Of a stretch of DNA of 64,000 nt, positions 1 to 10,849 are shown one piece after another. The stretch covers positions 20,742,521 through 20,806,520 of the forward strand of contig OZ026597.1 of the NCBI GenBank assembly GCA_964020085.1, in the 5' to 3' direction. How positions within the stretch are numbered: position 1 is the first letter of the stretch; each line of letters starts with the position of its first letter. The notes below the pieces were generated by a model. It saw only the letters and a list, made by a program, of their open reading frames with translations. It searched no databases and was not told the origin of the DNA. Both the position numbers and the translations under genes were made by a program. The DNA is from Micromussa lordhowensis (lineage: Eukaryota; Cnidaria; Anthozoa; Scleractinia; Lobophylliidae).

Positions 1-452
1 TGCATTTCGTGTGTTTTGAAGGTCAGTATGATAGCAATATAGGTCGCTAAAAGCAAACCTAAAAACGTGGATATTTGTCAAATTTTGAACTTCAAAATTG
101 ATTTTTTTTGGCAAAGAGAATGCTTTACGTAACTATGTATTTTACAATGTAGAGAATAACAATGCCAATGTCACTATTTAAAAATAACAAAAATAGAAAT
201 AAAGTTGTAAATCCGTATTGTTCACTCGGCTGGCTGCTGATCATCATGATCTTTCAGAAGTGTGCCAAGCTCAAGCCTCCTTGGGTGCATCTTGGCAAAC
301 AGAACAACACTATTATTTTTTTTTACTATTTATTTTTTTAACAAAAAAGTGGACCTCAGCAGTTTGCGGGGGGGGTGCGGGCGCACCCATCGCACCCCCC
401 CTCCCTACGGGCCTGATGATGTCCTTGGCCTTTGTAGAGATGCCATGACCAG
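1..452. other. AT-rich left edge with a G/C-run junction, no gene
   Basis: No convincing coding region is seen. The stretch is AT-rich up to about 340, then contains a G8/C-rich block at 368-406 and marks where recognisable DIRS-like coding sequence stops on the minus strand. The tyrosine recombinase ORF expected downstream of the DIRS RT/RNase H is not visible here, so this is probably a truncation junction with another repeat. Confidence 0.5.
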
Positions 453-2483
453 TTAGGGTTTGCCTGATAAGAGACAAACCAGGAGGGAGAGTTGCTTGTG
501 TAGTGGATGGGTCACATTGGGACAGCTTGGGAGGTGCAGGAGATATTTGTCTGCCCCGAGGTGTACATTCTCGGAAATTGCCATTTTCATCGCCAGAGGG
601 AACCATGCTTGCGTGGGCCAATTGGGCAACACACATACCCCCGTCGCTTTGTCGTCCCTGATTTTCTTTAAAACAGCTGGAATCACGCTGAAAGGAGGAA
701 AGGCGTAGAAGTTTAGAGAAGACCAGTCAAGAGAAAAAGCATCAATGGCAACCGCACCTGGGTCAGGCCTGTATGCGACATATCGGGTGAACTGCGCGTT
801 CAGCCTCGAAGCGAGAAGATCAATTTCCGGGGGGAAACTCAACTGCGTTAAGGCACGTGAAAGGGAGTTCTTATTAAGCATCCACTCGGTCTCTGTTTTA
901 TTTTGGCGCGATTCTAGATCAGCCTGCTGGTTGGATTTCCCTGCTATGTGAGCTGCACTAACCCAAATGTTACGCGAGATACACCATAGCCACAATTGTT
1001 TAGATAGCGTGTTCAGAACATCTGAATGACACGTTCCCATATGGTTTATAACAGCTACAGCGGTAGTATTGTCTATCATCAATCGGATGTGTGTATTGCG
1101 AAGGGAGTGACAAAAACCTGTAACCCGAGAAAAACTGCCAAAAGTTCAAGATAATTGATGTGGTTTCTAGCCTCGTGTGCGGCCCATAGGCCACCAGTGG
1201 AGCCTGTTCCGAACACTGCTCCCCAGCCGTCCATGGAGGCGTCTGTAGTGAGCGTGTGATTTGGGCTTTCCCGTGTTAAGACATTATAGGAATCGATCAC
1301 GTTATTCGCCCACCATTCAAGTTCCTCGACAGCCTGGGGCGAGAGCGTGACATCTTTATCAAAATTCCACCGATTGGCGTGTAAGGCAGCTAATTTGTCG
1401 CATTCGAGGGACCGATAGTACAAGGGCCCATAGCAAACCGCGGGAAAACATGACACTATCTTCCCAATTACGCGTGCTAAGTCCCTGATAGTAGGGGAGG
1501 GGTCGGTAAGCAAGATGTTACAGGCTGTTTGTAGGCTGGTAGCTTTTTCTGGGGTCAACCTTGTTGTCATCTCGACAGAGTTCAGTATGAAACCCAAAAA
1601 TTCTAACCTTCGAGAAGGGATGAAGGTGGATTTGGCAGGGTGCGCGACAAACCCCAAAGAATCGACCACTTGGACCGAATCAATAACATTACCTACACAC
1701 TCTTGGTATGTTTTCCCCTGTAAGTACATGTCATCAAGATATGCGCTTGATACATGGCCTCTTAGGTGAAGGGTAGAAAGAGCAGGTTTCAGAAGTTTGG
1801 TACATTTCCTAGGGGCACAGGAAAGGCCATTAGGCAACAAGTGAACTGGAAAAGTGCACCCCGCCACATAAAGCAGAGATATTTCCTGTCCAAAGGTGTT
1901 ATCAACACAGAATAATAGGCATCCTTAAGGTCGATGGAGGCCATGTAGCAATCTTTTTCAATGAGCTTGATGACTGTGTTTAGGGTGTCCATCTTAAAAT
2001 GGATTTTGCTAGCGTATTGATTGAGTTTCTTTAGGTTTAGTATCATCCGATAGCTACCATCTTTTTTGTTTCTCAGAAAAATGTCGGAAATTATCTCTCC
2101 GTGGTATGCCCAGTAGGCTCAATGACATGTTTGGACAATAGTTTTGCTATTTCCAAATCTATTACCTTTGCATCAAAATCTGATCTGACAGATTGGGGAA
2201 GGTAGTGTTGACAAGGAGGGCTATCGAATTCTATTGCCATGCCAGAAACAGTAGATAAAATCTCTTTATCAGATGTCAGCCGACTCCAGGCGTCAGAGGA
2301 ATGCGAAACACATCCGGCCCGAAAATTGTCGCAACGAGCTTGGAGATAACCACGAAGAGAAAAAACAATGAAGCTGGGAAAATCACTCACCGATAGTTTG
2401 ATTTGCTCGAGGGAGCGCATTATTTCTTCCCTGCAGGGCTGCCGCTTTTCTGATAGGGAAATTTCTTGCGACTGTTCGGTCAC
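453..2483 (-). pseudogene. DIRS-like reverse transcriptase-RNase H, frameshifted
   Basis: Four overlapping open segments (2483-2091, 2046-1789, 1867-1079, 1082-453) read as one RT-RNase H polyprotein. The N-terminal part ends in a segment before the RT; RT motif A is DLKDAYYSV near 1,930 and the catalytic YLDD is near 1,735. RNase H follows with TDASMDGWG near 1,230 and DNTTAVAVIN near 1,060. The C-terminal part (SRLNAQFTRYVAYRPDP) is characteristic of DIRS elements, where it precedes the tyrosine recombinase. Frameshifts near 2,050-2,090, 1,800-1,860 and 1,080 break the protein. The first two frames of the Gag-like ORF overlap its 5' end, as in compact retroelements. Confidence 0.75.
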
Positions 2484-3585
2484 GTGCCCTTCCCCAAAAA
2501 AGGCGGTTTTGCGTTGGAGCCGCTCTTATTGTGGCTTCCCCTTTTTGTGGACCATGCGTCACGGCGATATCCACGGTTGTGGCCCTTGAAGGATCCGACC
2601 GTGTTTCCAATGCGATGGGTTTCTTTCACATCGCGTACTTGTTTGGCTAGGTCCTCCCCGAAGAGAAACTTTGCAGAGGCCTTCGTCTCCGAGGAGCAGA
2701 GGGCATGGTACTCAGGCTTTAAGGCGGGCTTCATTTGTTCCCGCCGCAAAAGCGATATCTCACTTGCGACATGCCCTAGCAAGGCCACAATATCGATACT
2801 GCTCGTAAGCAGTTCCTTTTTGGTAGGACCGCTTAAATCAGTAATGCGGAGCAATTTATCGGCATTCGTTGTAAACGTTGTCTTCTGGAACGCCTGTTGC
2901 AAATTGGCGACCCGAAGGTCGGCTTTCTTCCTGAAGGAGTTTAGTGACTGCCAAATTTCTGAATTGACACGAGTCACTGTTATATCCACACAGTTTTCAG
3001 GGGGGTCATATTTGGTCAAGAGGCTCAACATTTTTTCCTGTTCAAGCTTCTTGCCCCAACGTTTGTTGGCCATTTCGGCCAACTGTTTGTTGATGGGAGG
3101 ACCCTTTTTATCCTCGTCCCGGAAGGTGGCAGTCAACTCCTTAAGAATTTCATCGTGGTCTTCGGCGCCTTCATTATTGTCGGTTTTGTGGGAGCTCCCC
3201 CCACCTACGCCATCGAGCAAATTCTGAACCTCTTCCTCTGAGGCGGTAACGCTTATCGCGTCAGAGTCCTTGCTAGATTTCATGCAAGGGCCGTCGGCTT
3301 CTTCATCCAAAGAGAAGCTTTCACTGCCGCGTTGTCGTTTGCGTCCAGGCTCGTTTGTGCCCGTTGGGTCGTGTGAAGCAGTTTCCCGCGCTTTGCGAGA
3401 ACATTCCCCGGTGAGGATGCTTTGGCATAATTGCCCCAAAAAGTTGACATCCTGTCCATGTGGGAGTTGAGCTGGTCCACAGCCTTTTCGAGTTTGTTCG
3501 TGGTGCCCGTTGGGTCAGGTGTTGCGCCCGGTGGGCTCTCAACAGAAGGCCCGCTCGTTGACTGTTCTTCCAATGTGCTTGACAT
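2480..3585 (-). pseudogene. DIRS-like Gag (ORF1) in two frames
   Basis: The minus-strand start at 3585 opens a segment beginning MSSTLEEQSTSGPS, then a frame change in the 3280-3439 overlap continues into a 319-residue segment ending at 2480. The protein is acidic and Ser/Gly-rich in its first third, has a helical middle part, and ends in a basic glycine-rich tail (SFKGHNRGYRRDAW) of the kind that binds nucleic acid. I recognise it as the Gag-like ORF from its position immediately upstream of the RT; no zinc knuckle is present. The frame change makes this copy nonfunctional unless it is a sequencing error. Confidence 0.6.
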
Positions 3586-3620
3586 AATAGAGTAATCTGA
3601 ATGTGAAAAATGGTTAGCAA

Positions 3621-3994
3621 TTTATAATAACGCGAAAAAAGGAGGCTTTCGCGAAGCTTACCTCAGGTTATCTGGAGAATAGAAGGTAAACACAAGGGAA
3701 AGCGGGTGCAGTGAGTGAAAAACCCGTGGAGTCACTAAAACCCGTGGCGATCGACTAGAAAGCACTGATGCAATTGACTAGCTAGCATGCGCATGCTTCT
3801 CATGTAGCTCCGCAGTCACTAGGATTGGTGACGAGGTAGAACTGGAGTCAAGCCTGTGACTTCTTACACACTCAGTAGTTTAACAGCACTAAGACTAAGT
3901 TGCATAATTTAGAGACTTGCAACAGTCTTCTCCAATTCTCTTCTCCAATTGCAAGTACATCCCTACACTTCAATTGCTATAATTATATACTAAC
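3621..3994. other. DIRS 5' flank and ALDH-A intron sequence, no gene
   Basis: Between the DIRS Gag start and ALDH-A exon 2. It contains short direct repeats of the word cccgtgg (3,721-3,750) and an isolated gcatgcgcatgc palindrome near 3,785. No coding signal is seen. Confidence 0.4.
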
Positions 3995-4099
3995 TTTGTC
4001 ACCTTCCGCCACATCACATATCTTTTCCTCAGTCACTGGATTAATGGTAGGAAATGTTTTTCCACTGGCAGAGTCCACATATTCGTTATTGATAAATAG
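3995..4099 (-). CDS. ALDH copy A exon 2
   Basis: 105-nt phase-0 exon encoding [16 protein letters not shown] through ICDVAEGDK, the N-terminal strand region of ALDH1/2. Acceptor AG at 4100-4101 and donor GTTAGT just below 3995. Confidence 0.85.
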
Positions 4100-5204
4100 C
4101 TGTTAAGAAAAGAAAGAAGAAGACAGTATCATTAGCATGCAATTAGTACTAAATTTAGCAAAAAAAAACCATGCTTCATATCACCTCCTTAATATACAAC
4201 CCACACTACCGAAACCTCATAGAAGCAGTTACAATGATCTGCTTTTTAGTGCATTTCCTCTGGATAGAAGATTGAACTATAATGCCGCTAGACTATTGCG
4301 TGACCTGATTGAGTTATTTTGTCTACTGTACGGGAGGTATAGCCATTCTGAAATTGGACAGGGAATTGGAGTGAGTTTCAAATTTTAACCAATTGATAAA
4401 TTGACACCACCACATGAAAGATCATGTTGAGATTGGTCGTTTGACCAGGTTTTATGCTTTTGGGGTGAACAGAGACCAAGTTATGGACCTTGAAACATGA
4501 AAATCCATAAAAACATCTCTGATAATGAGACAGTGTCCCCCAAAACCATATAAACTCTTAAAATTTTTTATCAGTTTTGTTGAAAGAAGCTGAGATGTAA
4601 ATCATGTATGTCTGCCTGATTTTAATAGTATCACAGAAATCATAAGACAATTAAGAGTCTATATGGTTTTGGGGGACACTGTCTCAAAGGTAGAGACATT
4701 TGTGTGGATTTTGAACCATGTTTCAACGTCAATAGCTTGGTCTCTGTTCACCCTAAAAGCATCAAACTTGGTCAGATGACTACTCTCAACGTAATCTTTC
4801 ATGTAGTGGTGTCAGTTTATCGCTTGGTTAAAATTTGAAAACTCACCCCAGTTCCCTGTGCAATATTGGAATGGCTTCAATATTGAACCTTCTTAGTAAG
4901 TCCGCTTGAGTCGATCATTGCCGTTTGCCTAGTTTTTAAAAGGGCTCTGAAAAATGAAACGATCATTTTATGATCTATAGTGATAAGCTTAAGCTTGCTT
5001 CAGTTTATTATTATCTTTTTTTTACGTATCACTCCCCATGCAAGTCTCACATGTAGCCCAGTGACCGTCAGAACGAATAGCCGACGACCTGTTAATAGCC
5101 GCAAACAACTTGGCTGCAATGAACAACGTTACCATAGGTTTTGAAACAAAGCTGTTACTCACCTTTTTTAATTTGATTTCTGGATTCCTTATGGACTTAG
5201 GCAT
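3995..5204 (-). CDS. Aldehyde dehydrogenase (ALDH1-class) copy A, exons 1-2 only
   Basis: Exon 1 is 5163-5204, 14 codons starting [14 protein letters not shown], followed by a GTGAGT donor. Exon 2 is 3995-4099, 35 codons reading [16 protein letters not shown] onward, with AG acceptor and GTTAGT donor. Both exons have the same length and phase as exons 1 and 2 of copy B; exon 2 differs from B at nine of 105 positions by my count. Members of this family oxidise aldehydes, including retinal, to acids with NAD+. The lack of a targeting peptide suggests a cytosolic enzyme. No further exons are visible before the left edge; a DIRS element occupies the next 3 kb, so the gene either continues outside the window or has been cut. 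Its status as a working gene cannot be judged. Confidence 0.8.
4341..4876. repeat. Long inverted-repeat (fold-back) element in ALDH-A intron 1
   Basis: Two arms of about 220 bp (roughly 4341-4562 and 4650-4876) are near-complementary. The words agccatt...accaattgataa and cccccaaaaccatata at the left reappear inverted at the right. The loop of about 85 bp has no coding signal. This resembles a MITE or fold-back element; no transposase is present. Confidence 0.8.
5163..5204 (-). CDS. ALDH copy A exon 1 (start codon)
   Basis: ATG at 5202-5204 on the minus strand, 14 codons ending LKK, then donor GTGAGT. The NPEIK core is the usual beginning of ALDH1/2 proteins. Confidence 0.75.
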
Positions 5205-5749
5205 TTTCAGCTTTCAAGCAACAAGTGCGCGTTCAAGTGCGCAAAAAAGAAACAGGTGGGGGAGGCCTCGAGGGGGAGGGGAAGAGAAGAGCACTTCTGT
5301 GTCAGCGGTCGGTCTTTAAGCGAACATATAGTTTATTTACACGCAATAGAGCGTACCACTTCTCTCAGGCATCAACGACTTGCAACGATGTGGGAACCAC
5401 GCTCAATATTTCGTTGTATTTTTGGTAGGTATTTAAATTTATTTGGCTTTTTAATAATGTAAAAGTCCAATTGGTTAATTACATGTACGATTGCAGACAG
5501 TATTGTGAACAACATCAACACCTTAATTTAATATTAATAGTATGTACTTGTATGTTTGCACATCATCAAATCTCCTCCATTAAACTAAGCTCAAGTTGTA
5601 TCAGCACGAGAACCCATTGAATTTAATTTAATATTTTGAAAATAATAAAGTGAATTAAAGTAGTGAGCTAAATAATAATTTGAACAAATAATAGCAAATA
5701 ACAATTTGAAAATAATAAAGTGTATAGAGTGAAATTTAGTTAAAAGTTA

Positions 5750-5936
5750 AACCAGTGAGCAGCACTTCTGCAAACTACTTGAGTTGTAAAACTCTTTTCT
5801 TTTCTCCTATGCATTTCATGTGACTAGCTATGTAGAACTCCCTGATGAAGTGTGCATACTAGTCACACAAAACACATAGGAAAAATTAAAAAGTGTTACA
5901 ACCAAAGTAGTTTGCAGAAGTACTGCTCACTGGTTA
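5750..5936. repeat. Hairpin-forming inverted repeat
   Basis: The left arm aaccagtgagcagcacttct returns inverted at the right end (agaagtactgctcactggtt), with further pairing of gcaaactact and agtagtttgc. About 45-50 bp of imperfect arm lie on each side of an unpaired centre. Confidence 0.75.
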
Positions 5937-5967
5937 AAAAATCTGTATCAGTACCAGAAGAAGCCAC

Positions 5968-6560
5968 ATGGCGAGCAACATATTTGAAGGTAGCAACATT
6001 GGTTTGAAACGTTGCCAACCAAGCAGCGAAGATCCTGCTCCGCTACCAACCTGTAGTCTCTCCAAGCTTGACTATACAATCAAAGCTATTCTGAGAAATA
6101 AACTTTGCGAGTGTGTAAGTGCTTCGGATTCAAAGTGTTGAAGCCAAGGTCCAAGGTGCTGATCATGAAGCTCTTCAAGCGAAGTTTGATGATATCATTT
6201 GCAATGCAGAACTCAAACTTCTTTACGCTGCTACTGACAGTCTCTGTATTGATGTGGAAGCCCACCTAGAGGCAATTCAAGAAAAGGACATTGATGGTAC
6301 CATTGCTCAGTGGAAAACCCACCTTGTTAAAGTGAAAGAAATCACTTCTGACCAGGTAGATAATGTAATCTCATCAAATCGACTGCTACGTTTATGGTAA
6401 AATTATCCTCCGACAGTGCTGCCGCTCGAGCTTCCAAAACATTACAAGCGGACATTACTCGTAAAGAGAGCAATGGAAGGTGAGAAAGTATGGAGATGAA
6501 CGACGCCTTTGTCCCGATTGAACAATCAATCCAGGAAGTTATCAGCTAAGAGATTCACCG
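5968..6560 (+). pseudogene. Unrecognised coding-like remnant
   Basis: An ATG at 5968 opens about 50 codons (MASNIFEGSNIGLKRCQPSS). A +1-shifted frame then gives a 93-residue acidic, helical segment (6119-6400) with EAKVQGADHEALQAKF and VEAHLEAIQEKDIDG, and a third frame continues with short coding-like words. I do not recognise the family. Helical, charged composition and multiple frame changes fit a decayed mobile-element ORF (Gag-like), but a host pseudogene is equally possible. Confidence 0.3.
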
Positions 6561-7974
6561 CACACAACTTGTGTCCATGTGCAAGTCCCTTTGGCCAGGG
6601 CTTAAGTACACGGGCATCCTCTCATACATACATCAATCCTTCAACGTGACACTGTGCCCACAACAAGTGATATTTGTCTACCATAATATCAGGGCAGGAA
6701 AACCCAGGTCCTATTGCCCGAGGCAACTAAATTTTGCTCTTGGAGAAGTGAAAATAGAAGTTCAGTGGCCTGGTGGGCAAGTGAAATCAGCCTCAGTGAG
6801 GCTAATTTCACTGAATGAAAATATCAGCTTGATAAAATGATAATTTCCAATCAGAAGCTATTTCAAAGATTAGTTAACCATTGAGTTGAAATCATGGATT
6901 AGTTAGGATTCCTTACTCATTTTTGTCCTCTGATGGCCATTCTGGCTGCCACATCAGCAAGTCATATTTTAGTGGGGGAAAATGAAACCTGAAATTTACT
7001 GGCCCACTGGGCAACTAGATTTCAATTTTTTTTTCTGCCCTGCAAATCGGGTCACCCAGATATTCCCATAGTATTACTTATTTTACACAAGAATACCCCT
7101 GCATATCGATATAAACCCTTTTACTGATACCATGCCTCTTGGTATACCATGAAGTATCCCACTCGTCACTTGTATTTTCTTGGTACACTAAGTTGATCAC
7201 TTGCATGATCCTGGTGAGTTATGGTTAGGAGGGGTTGATATGGTATCCTGGCAGGGAAGAGTATGGTTAGGAGCTGAGGGGGATGGGTGTCAGGCATGTT
7301 ATTCGATTGAAGAACCCCTAAAAAAAGTGAAAAATATATTGGTTTGAACAATTTAACCTGGTTTGAAGCAAATTAATCTAGATTGAAATCATTCTGGCCT
7401 AAAGAACAAATTGACCTACATGTACAACATATACTGCTGTAAACTCATTTATACCTTGCCATAGAACTTGCAGGCAATCAGGAAAGCCATTGTATACTTT
7501 TGTACTAAATGGTGTTACACCCCAACCTTCCCATTGTGCACTGCATTGTTTGTCTTGGCCACTGTATTTCCTACAGACCAGGAGTAGTCCCTCTTTCGTT
7601 TAGTCCATTGACCATGACTGTAAATAAACCTGGAGGAAAAAACGACCAGTCTCTCTTTCCAGGATTTCCCACGGCCATATTTTCCTAAAGGTTTTCTTCT
7701 GCATCACGCACAAAGTACTTAGCGAAAGAAGGACCAGTCATTCTTAGTAATTATTGTCTATTGCATGATATAAAATAGTTATGCAATGCTTTCTCATGGT
7801 ATGCTATGGAATGTCCCCCTTTTCACTTGTACATTTGTGTATTTTTTCTTATAGATTCAGATTCAGATTTTTTTGATTTGCACTATTTATAGAAACCATA
7901 ACTTTAACAGTTTTCACAGAAATTTCATTCATTAAAATAGAAAAGAGAAATATAACAATAGATAACCAAAATGT

Positions 7975-8016
7975 TTAAAGAAATGTATGAAGCTTAATTG
8001 AAATTTCCAGAGGGGA
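7975..8016 (+). repeat. Dispersed repeat, copy 1
   Basis: The words ttaaagaaatgtatgaagct and aatttccagagggg here recur almost unchanged at 20781-20821, the centre of a 172-bp inverted-repeat element in ALDH-B intron 2. This shows both belong to one repeat family. Confidence 0.7.
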
Positions 8017-8448
8017 GAGAGGTAGGGGGTCTACACATAGCCTTAAATTGACTACATCATACGTGTAGTTCATGCACAGTCCTGTCCCTGGGGTCACTGG
8101 TGAGAGTTTTGGTTAGTCAGGTATATTGTACCTATAGGCTGTCTGACCAATCAGACAGTTACTAGATTATTTAAAACATGGTGCAGCCTGCACAATGATA
8201 TGAAATTATCCTTAAAAAAGTGGCAACGTAATCAAGACCTGAAACCATTGTCTTTTGTGGTAATTTTATTTCACATATTTCATCAATACTAAAATTATTA
8301 GCGCTCTTGATTGTTGCATTTGAATATCTGATGTTGCTTTACTTTTTTAAAACAATAATTTTCATTGTCTGATCAAAGTTCCTTTCGGTTTTTTTAATTA
8401 CTGTGCAATTTTTGTTTTAAAATTGTATGCTGTGGTACTGTGACTGGA

Positions 8449-8656
8449 GTAGACTACATGTACAAGTGGTCCCTGTTTAACTCAGTCCATTGCGCGTGAC
8501 GCAAAAGAAAACCACAAGATAAAATGGCTGCATGAAATCCTGGGGTTGCACTTCTCTCCCCCAGGCTTTCATGCAGCCATTTTTTCATCGCGGTTTATTT
8601 ATGGTCTTGCTCGACAGACTAAGTGAAACTAGGGGCACTGTACTTGTAGTCTATGA
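8449..8656. repeat. Fold-back repeat
   Basis: The arms include aaaatggctgcatgaaa...cctgggg on the left and its inverted form ccccaggctttcatgcagcc on the right. Looser pairing extends outwards to agtagactacatgtac and gtacttgtagtctat. No coding capacity. Confidence 0.75.
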
Positions 8657-10600
8657 CTGGAGTTGATGCCATGACACTAAGAATTCTTTGTTGGTACTTT
8701 TGTTGTAACCTACAAGAAAAAAACACAAAGTAACATGATCAGTCCATCTCTATAATCAGACAGGGCTGTGATCCACTGGATTGGGAGGTAACCAGTTTGG
8801 GTTGGTTCCCTTAACCTTGAGATTTCCTGCCATTATCATAAGGGAAGTTAGAACATTTCAATAATGGGTCAGCAGTGCAACTTTTTGTTTGTTAGGAACC
8901 TTACCTTATACAAAACAATGGACTATTTTCATTTGGCTTTGGGGGCATGAGATGTAGTACATGTATGTTGTTTAGGTGAGGTAACATTATATAATAATTA
9001 TTCTACTGTTTAGCAAACTGTAATAACTATTAAATAATCACATCACCTAAACCTGGAAGCCAATTATAACAGTTTCAGACTACCACTCTTACTTTATTTA
9101 TACCTAGTCATACCTTTTTGGTATGTTACAGAAGCATATCAGTTGACTTTGGTGAAGCCATGTGTCATGTAAATATCTGTATTATTGTGTTAATGTAACT
9201 CCTTGTTTTTTCTCTTGCTCGCCCTCTTTTTCGCTCATCCCCAACCACCGAGAGCTTGGAACAGGCTATAATAGTTTCAGTTTCACAGAATACTTTATTT
9301 TCTTCTTTTGTCAATGGTTGCCAAGTGGTATAAATACCTTTGGAGAGTGGTAAAACGAGGTTGGGGTTATTGTTGTAGAAAGTGATTGTTGTTAAAGAGA
9401 AAGAAAGTAGATGAGAGGGCACAATCACTGCTGAAATTCATCAGTAAAAGCGACCTTACAAGTTCACGTTAAAGGGGGGCCAGTGTTGTGGCGCGGTTTG
9501 TCACACCATGGTTCATATTTTGGTAAGAAGATGAAGTCAAGCCAAAATACCCATTGCGAGACCAAATGAGCTTGTTATGCTACCAAAGCATACCATAAAA
9601 GGTTTGATTAGATATTACCATACCCAAATTCAGCCCAAATTCCCAGAGATAATATATAGATTTAGCCAAGCCTAAAAGCGGAGCTCCCGGGCCAGGATGT
9701 TCAAAGCCTGATTAAGCTAACCCAGGATAAGCAAGAATTTTGATTTGAGTTTTGCAACTTAATGGTGAGGTTTTCTGTTTATGTTGTCTGGCCTTCTGTT
9801 TTGAGTTTGAATAATCTCAAGGTCCTCAAAATACACAAAACAAAAGCAGTCAAGAACATTTGTATACAAGAAAAATTTGTATTTTGGTTAACTTTTATAA
9901 TCTTGGGATAGCATTAGCCGGCCTCCGAACAGCCGGCCCTGTTTACAACAAGTTGACCTGACATGAGCCTGTGATTCAATAAAAAACTGGTCAGCATTTG
10001 ATCAGCGGTAAATTTAAAATAACATGACCTTGATGAGCTCTAAACTTGAGCCCACGATATAGTCACATGACACTGGTCAGTGGATATCTTGTTTTGATAA
10101 GTGTCAATTAAACGTAACATGGATGTCCAATATCAAAGAAGGACCCTATAAACCAAGGGTGCATGTCTCTGTCAACCTATTAGCTGGAGTATGGCTGCCA
10201 TCTTGCGCGACTCCGTCGTCACCGCCGTCATCATCGTCATGCGTGCCCACCAACAAGCAATACCGCTAGCCATGATAGCCATGGGAAAATCAATTCATGG
10301 GTTTCCTTTCTTTCCTATATGGGTATGGGGCTCTGCTATTATTAATGTCAGATCTTCCAGTTATGCGGCACAAACTAGGAGTTTGGTTTCACTACAGAGT
10401 TTAATGACACCTTTTAAGCCCCAAAAACAAGAGCTTAATATTCAGTTATGAATTTCTATTTTTGAAACCTCTTTTCAATTTTACTTTAAGAAAAAAAATA
10501 CTTACCTTGACAGTCACTATGATTTTGTAGCCATAATTATTAGACTGACTTGATATTGTTAGTAGGATAGTAGAAATGGTTTCTGATTAACTAATTGCTA

Positions 10601-10655
10601 ATTATGTGTACCATACCCAAATAATTGCTAATTATTTGGGTATGGTACACATAAT
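10601..10655. repeat. Perfect 25-bp palindrome arms, 5-nt loop
   Basis: 10601-10625 is exactly the reverse complement of 10631-10655, with loop tgcta. It lies about 150 bp downstream of the last recognised ALDH-B exon. The transcript would form a very stable hairpin. Confidence 0.9.
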
Positions 10656-10809
10656 ATACCTTATTGAGTCTGCACAGCCAGGTACATGTATATCCAAAAC
10701 AGGCGATTTCTTAAGTTGTGTGCTAAAATCCATAAAATGTTCCCTATAAACTGGACATAACTAACAATGGATAGTTTTCTCAATCAGTTAACTGATGATA
10801 ATCACTTAC

Positions 10810-10849
10810 TGTTTTCACCTCCAGGTAAGGCAATAAGCCATATTCACCC
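10810..10849 (-). CDS. ALDH copy B exon 11
   Basis: 40 nt giving [13 protein letters not shown] in phase with exon 10, matching the family pattern GEYGL-Y-EVKT. A GTAAGT donor follows; the next exon (VTVK region) may lie near 10,505-10,516, but its phase does not fit cleanly. Confidence 0.8.

Larger units (their letters stand above)
453..3620 (-). mobile_element. Degenerate DIRS-like retrotransposon (Gag and RT-RNase H; no tyrosine recombinase seen)
   Basis: The minus strand carries, in order, a Gag-like ORF, an RT and an RNase H-like region whose motifs match DIRS-type elements rather than Gypsy. These include DLKDAYYSV (RT motif A), YLDDMY (catalytic box), TDASMDGWGAVF (RNase H) and a long C-terminal region with LLASRLNAQF. 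The reading frame is broken into at least five overlapping segments, so the copy is dead. No tyrosine recombinase ORF or inverted terminal repeats are identified on the low-coordinate side, which suggests truncation at about 440. The element lies less than 400 bp from exon 2 of ALDH copy A and in the same orientation. Assignment to DIRS rather than another YR retroelement group is from motif recognition only. Confidence 0.75.
5205..10809. other. Intergenic region between ALDH copies A and B
   Basis: No intact gene is recognised. The region contains fold-back repeats (5750-5936, 8449-8656, 10601-10655), a broken coding-like remnant (5968-6560), one copy of a dispersed repeat (7975-8016), and otherwise AT-rich single-copy-looking DNA. 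It should hold the promoter of copy A (upstream of 5204) and the 3' end of copy B, but no clear promoter or polyadenylation element could be singled out. Confidence 0.5.

Noticed and set aside
313..636. 107-residue minus-strand frame as a gene
   Set aside because: It is a shifted frame of the DIRS 3' end running into a G/C-rich low-complexity junction.
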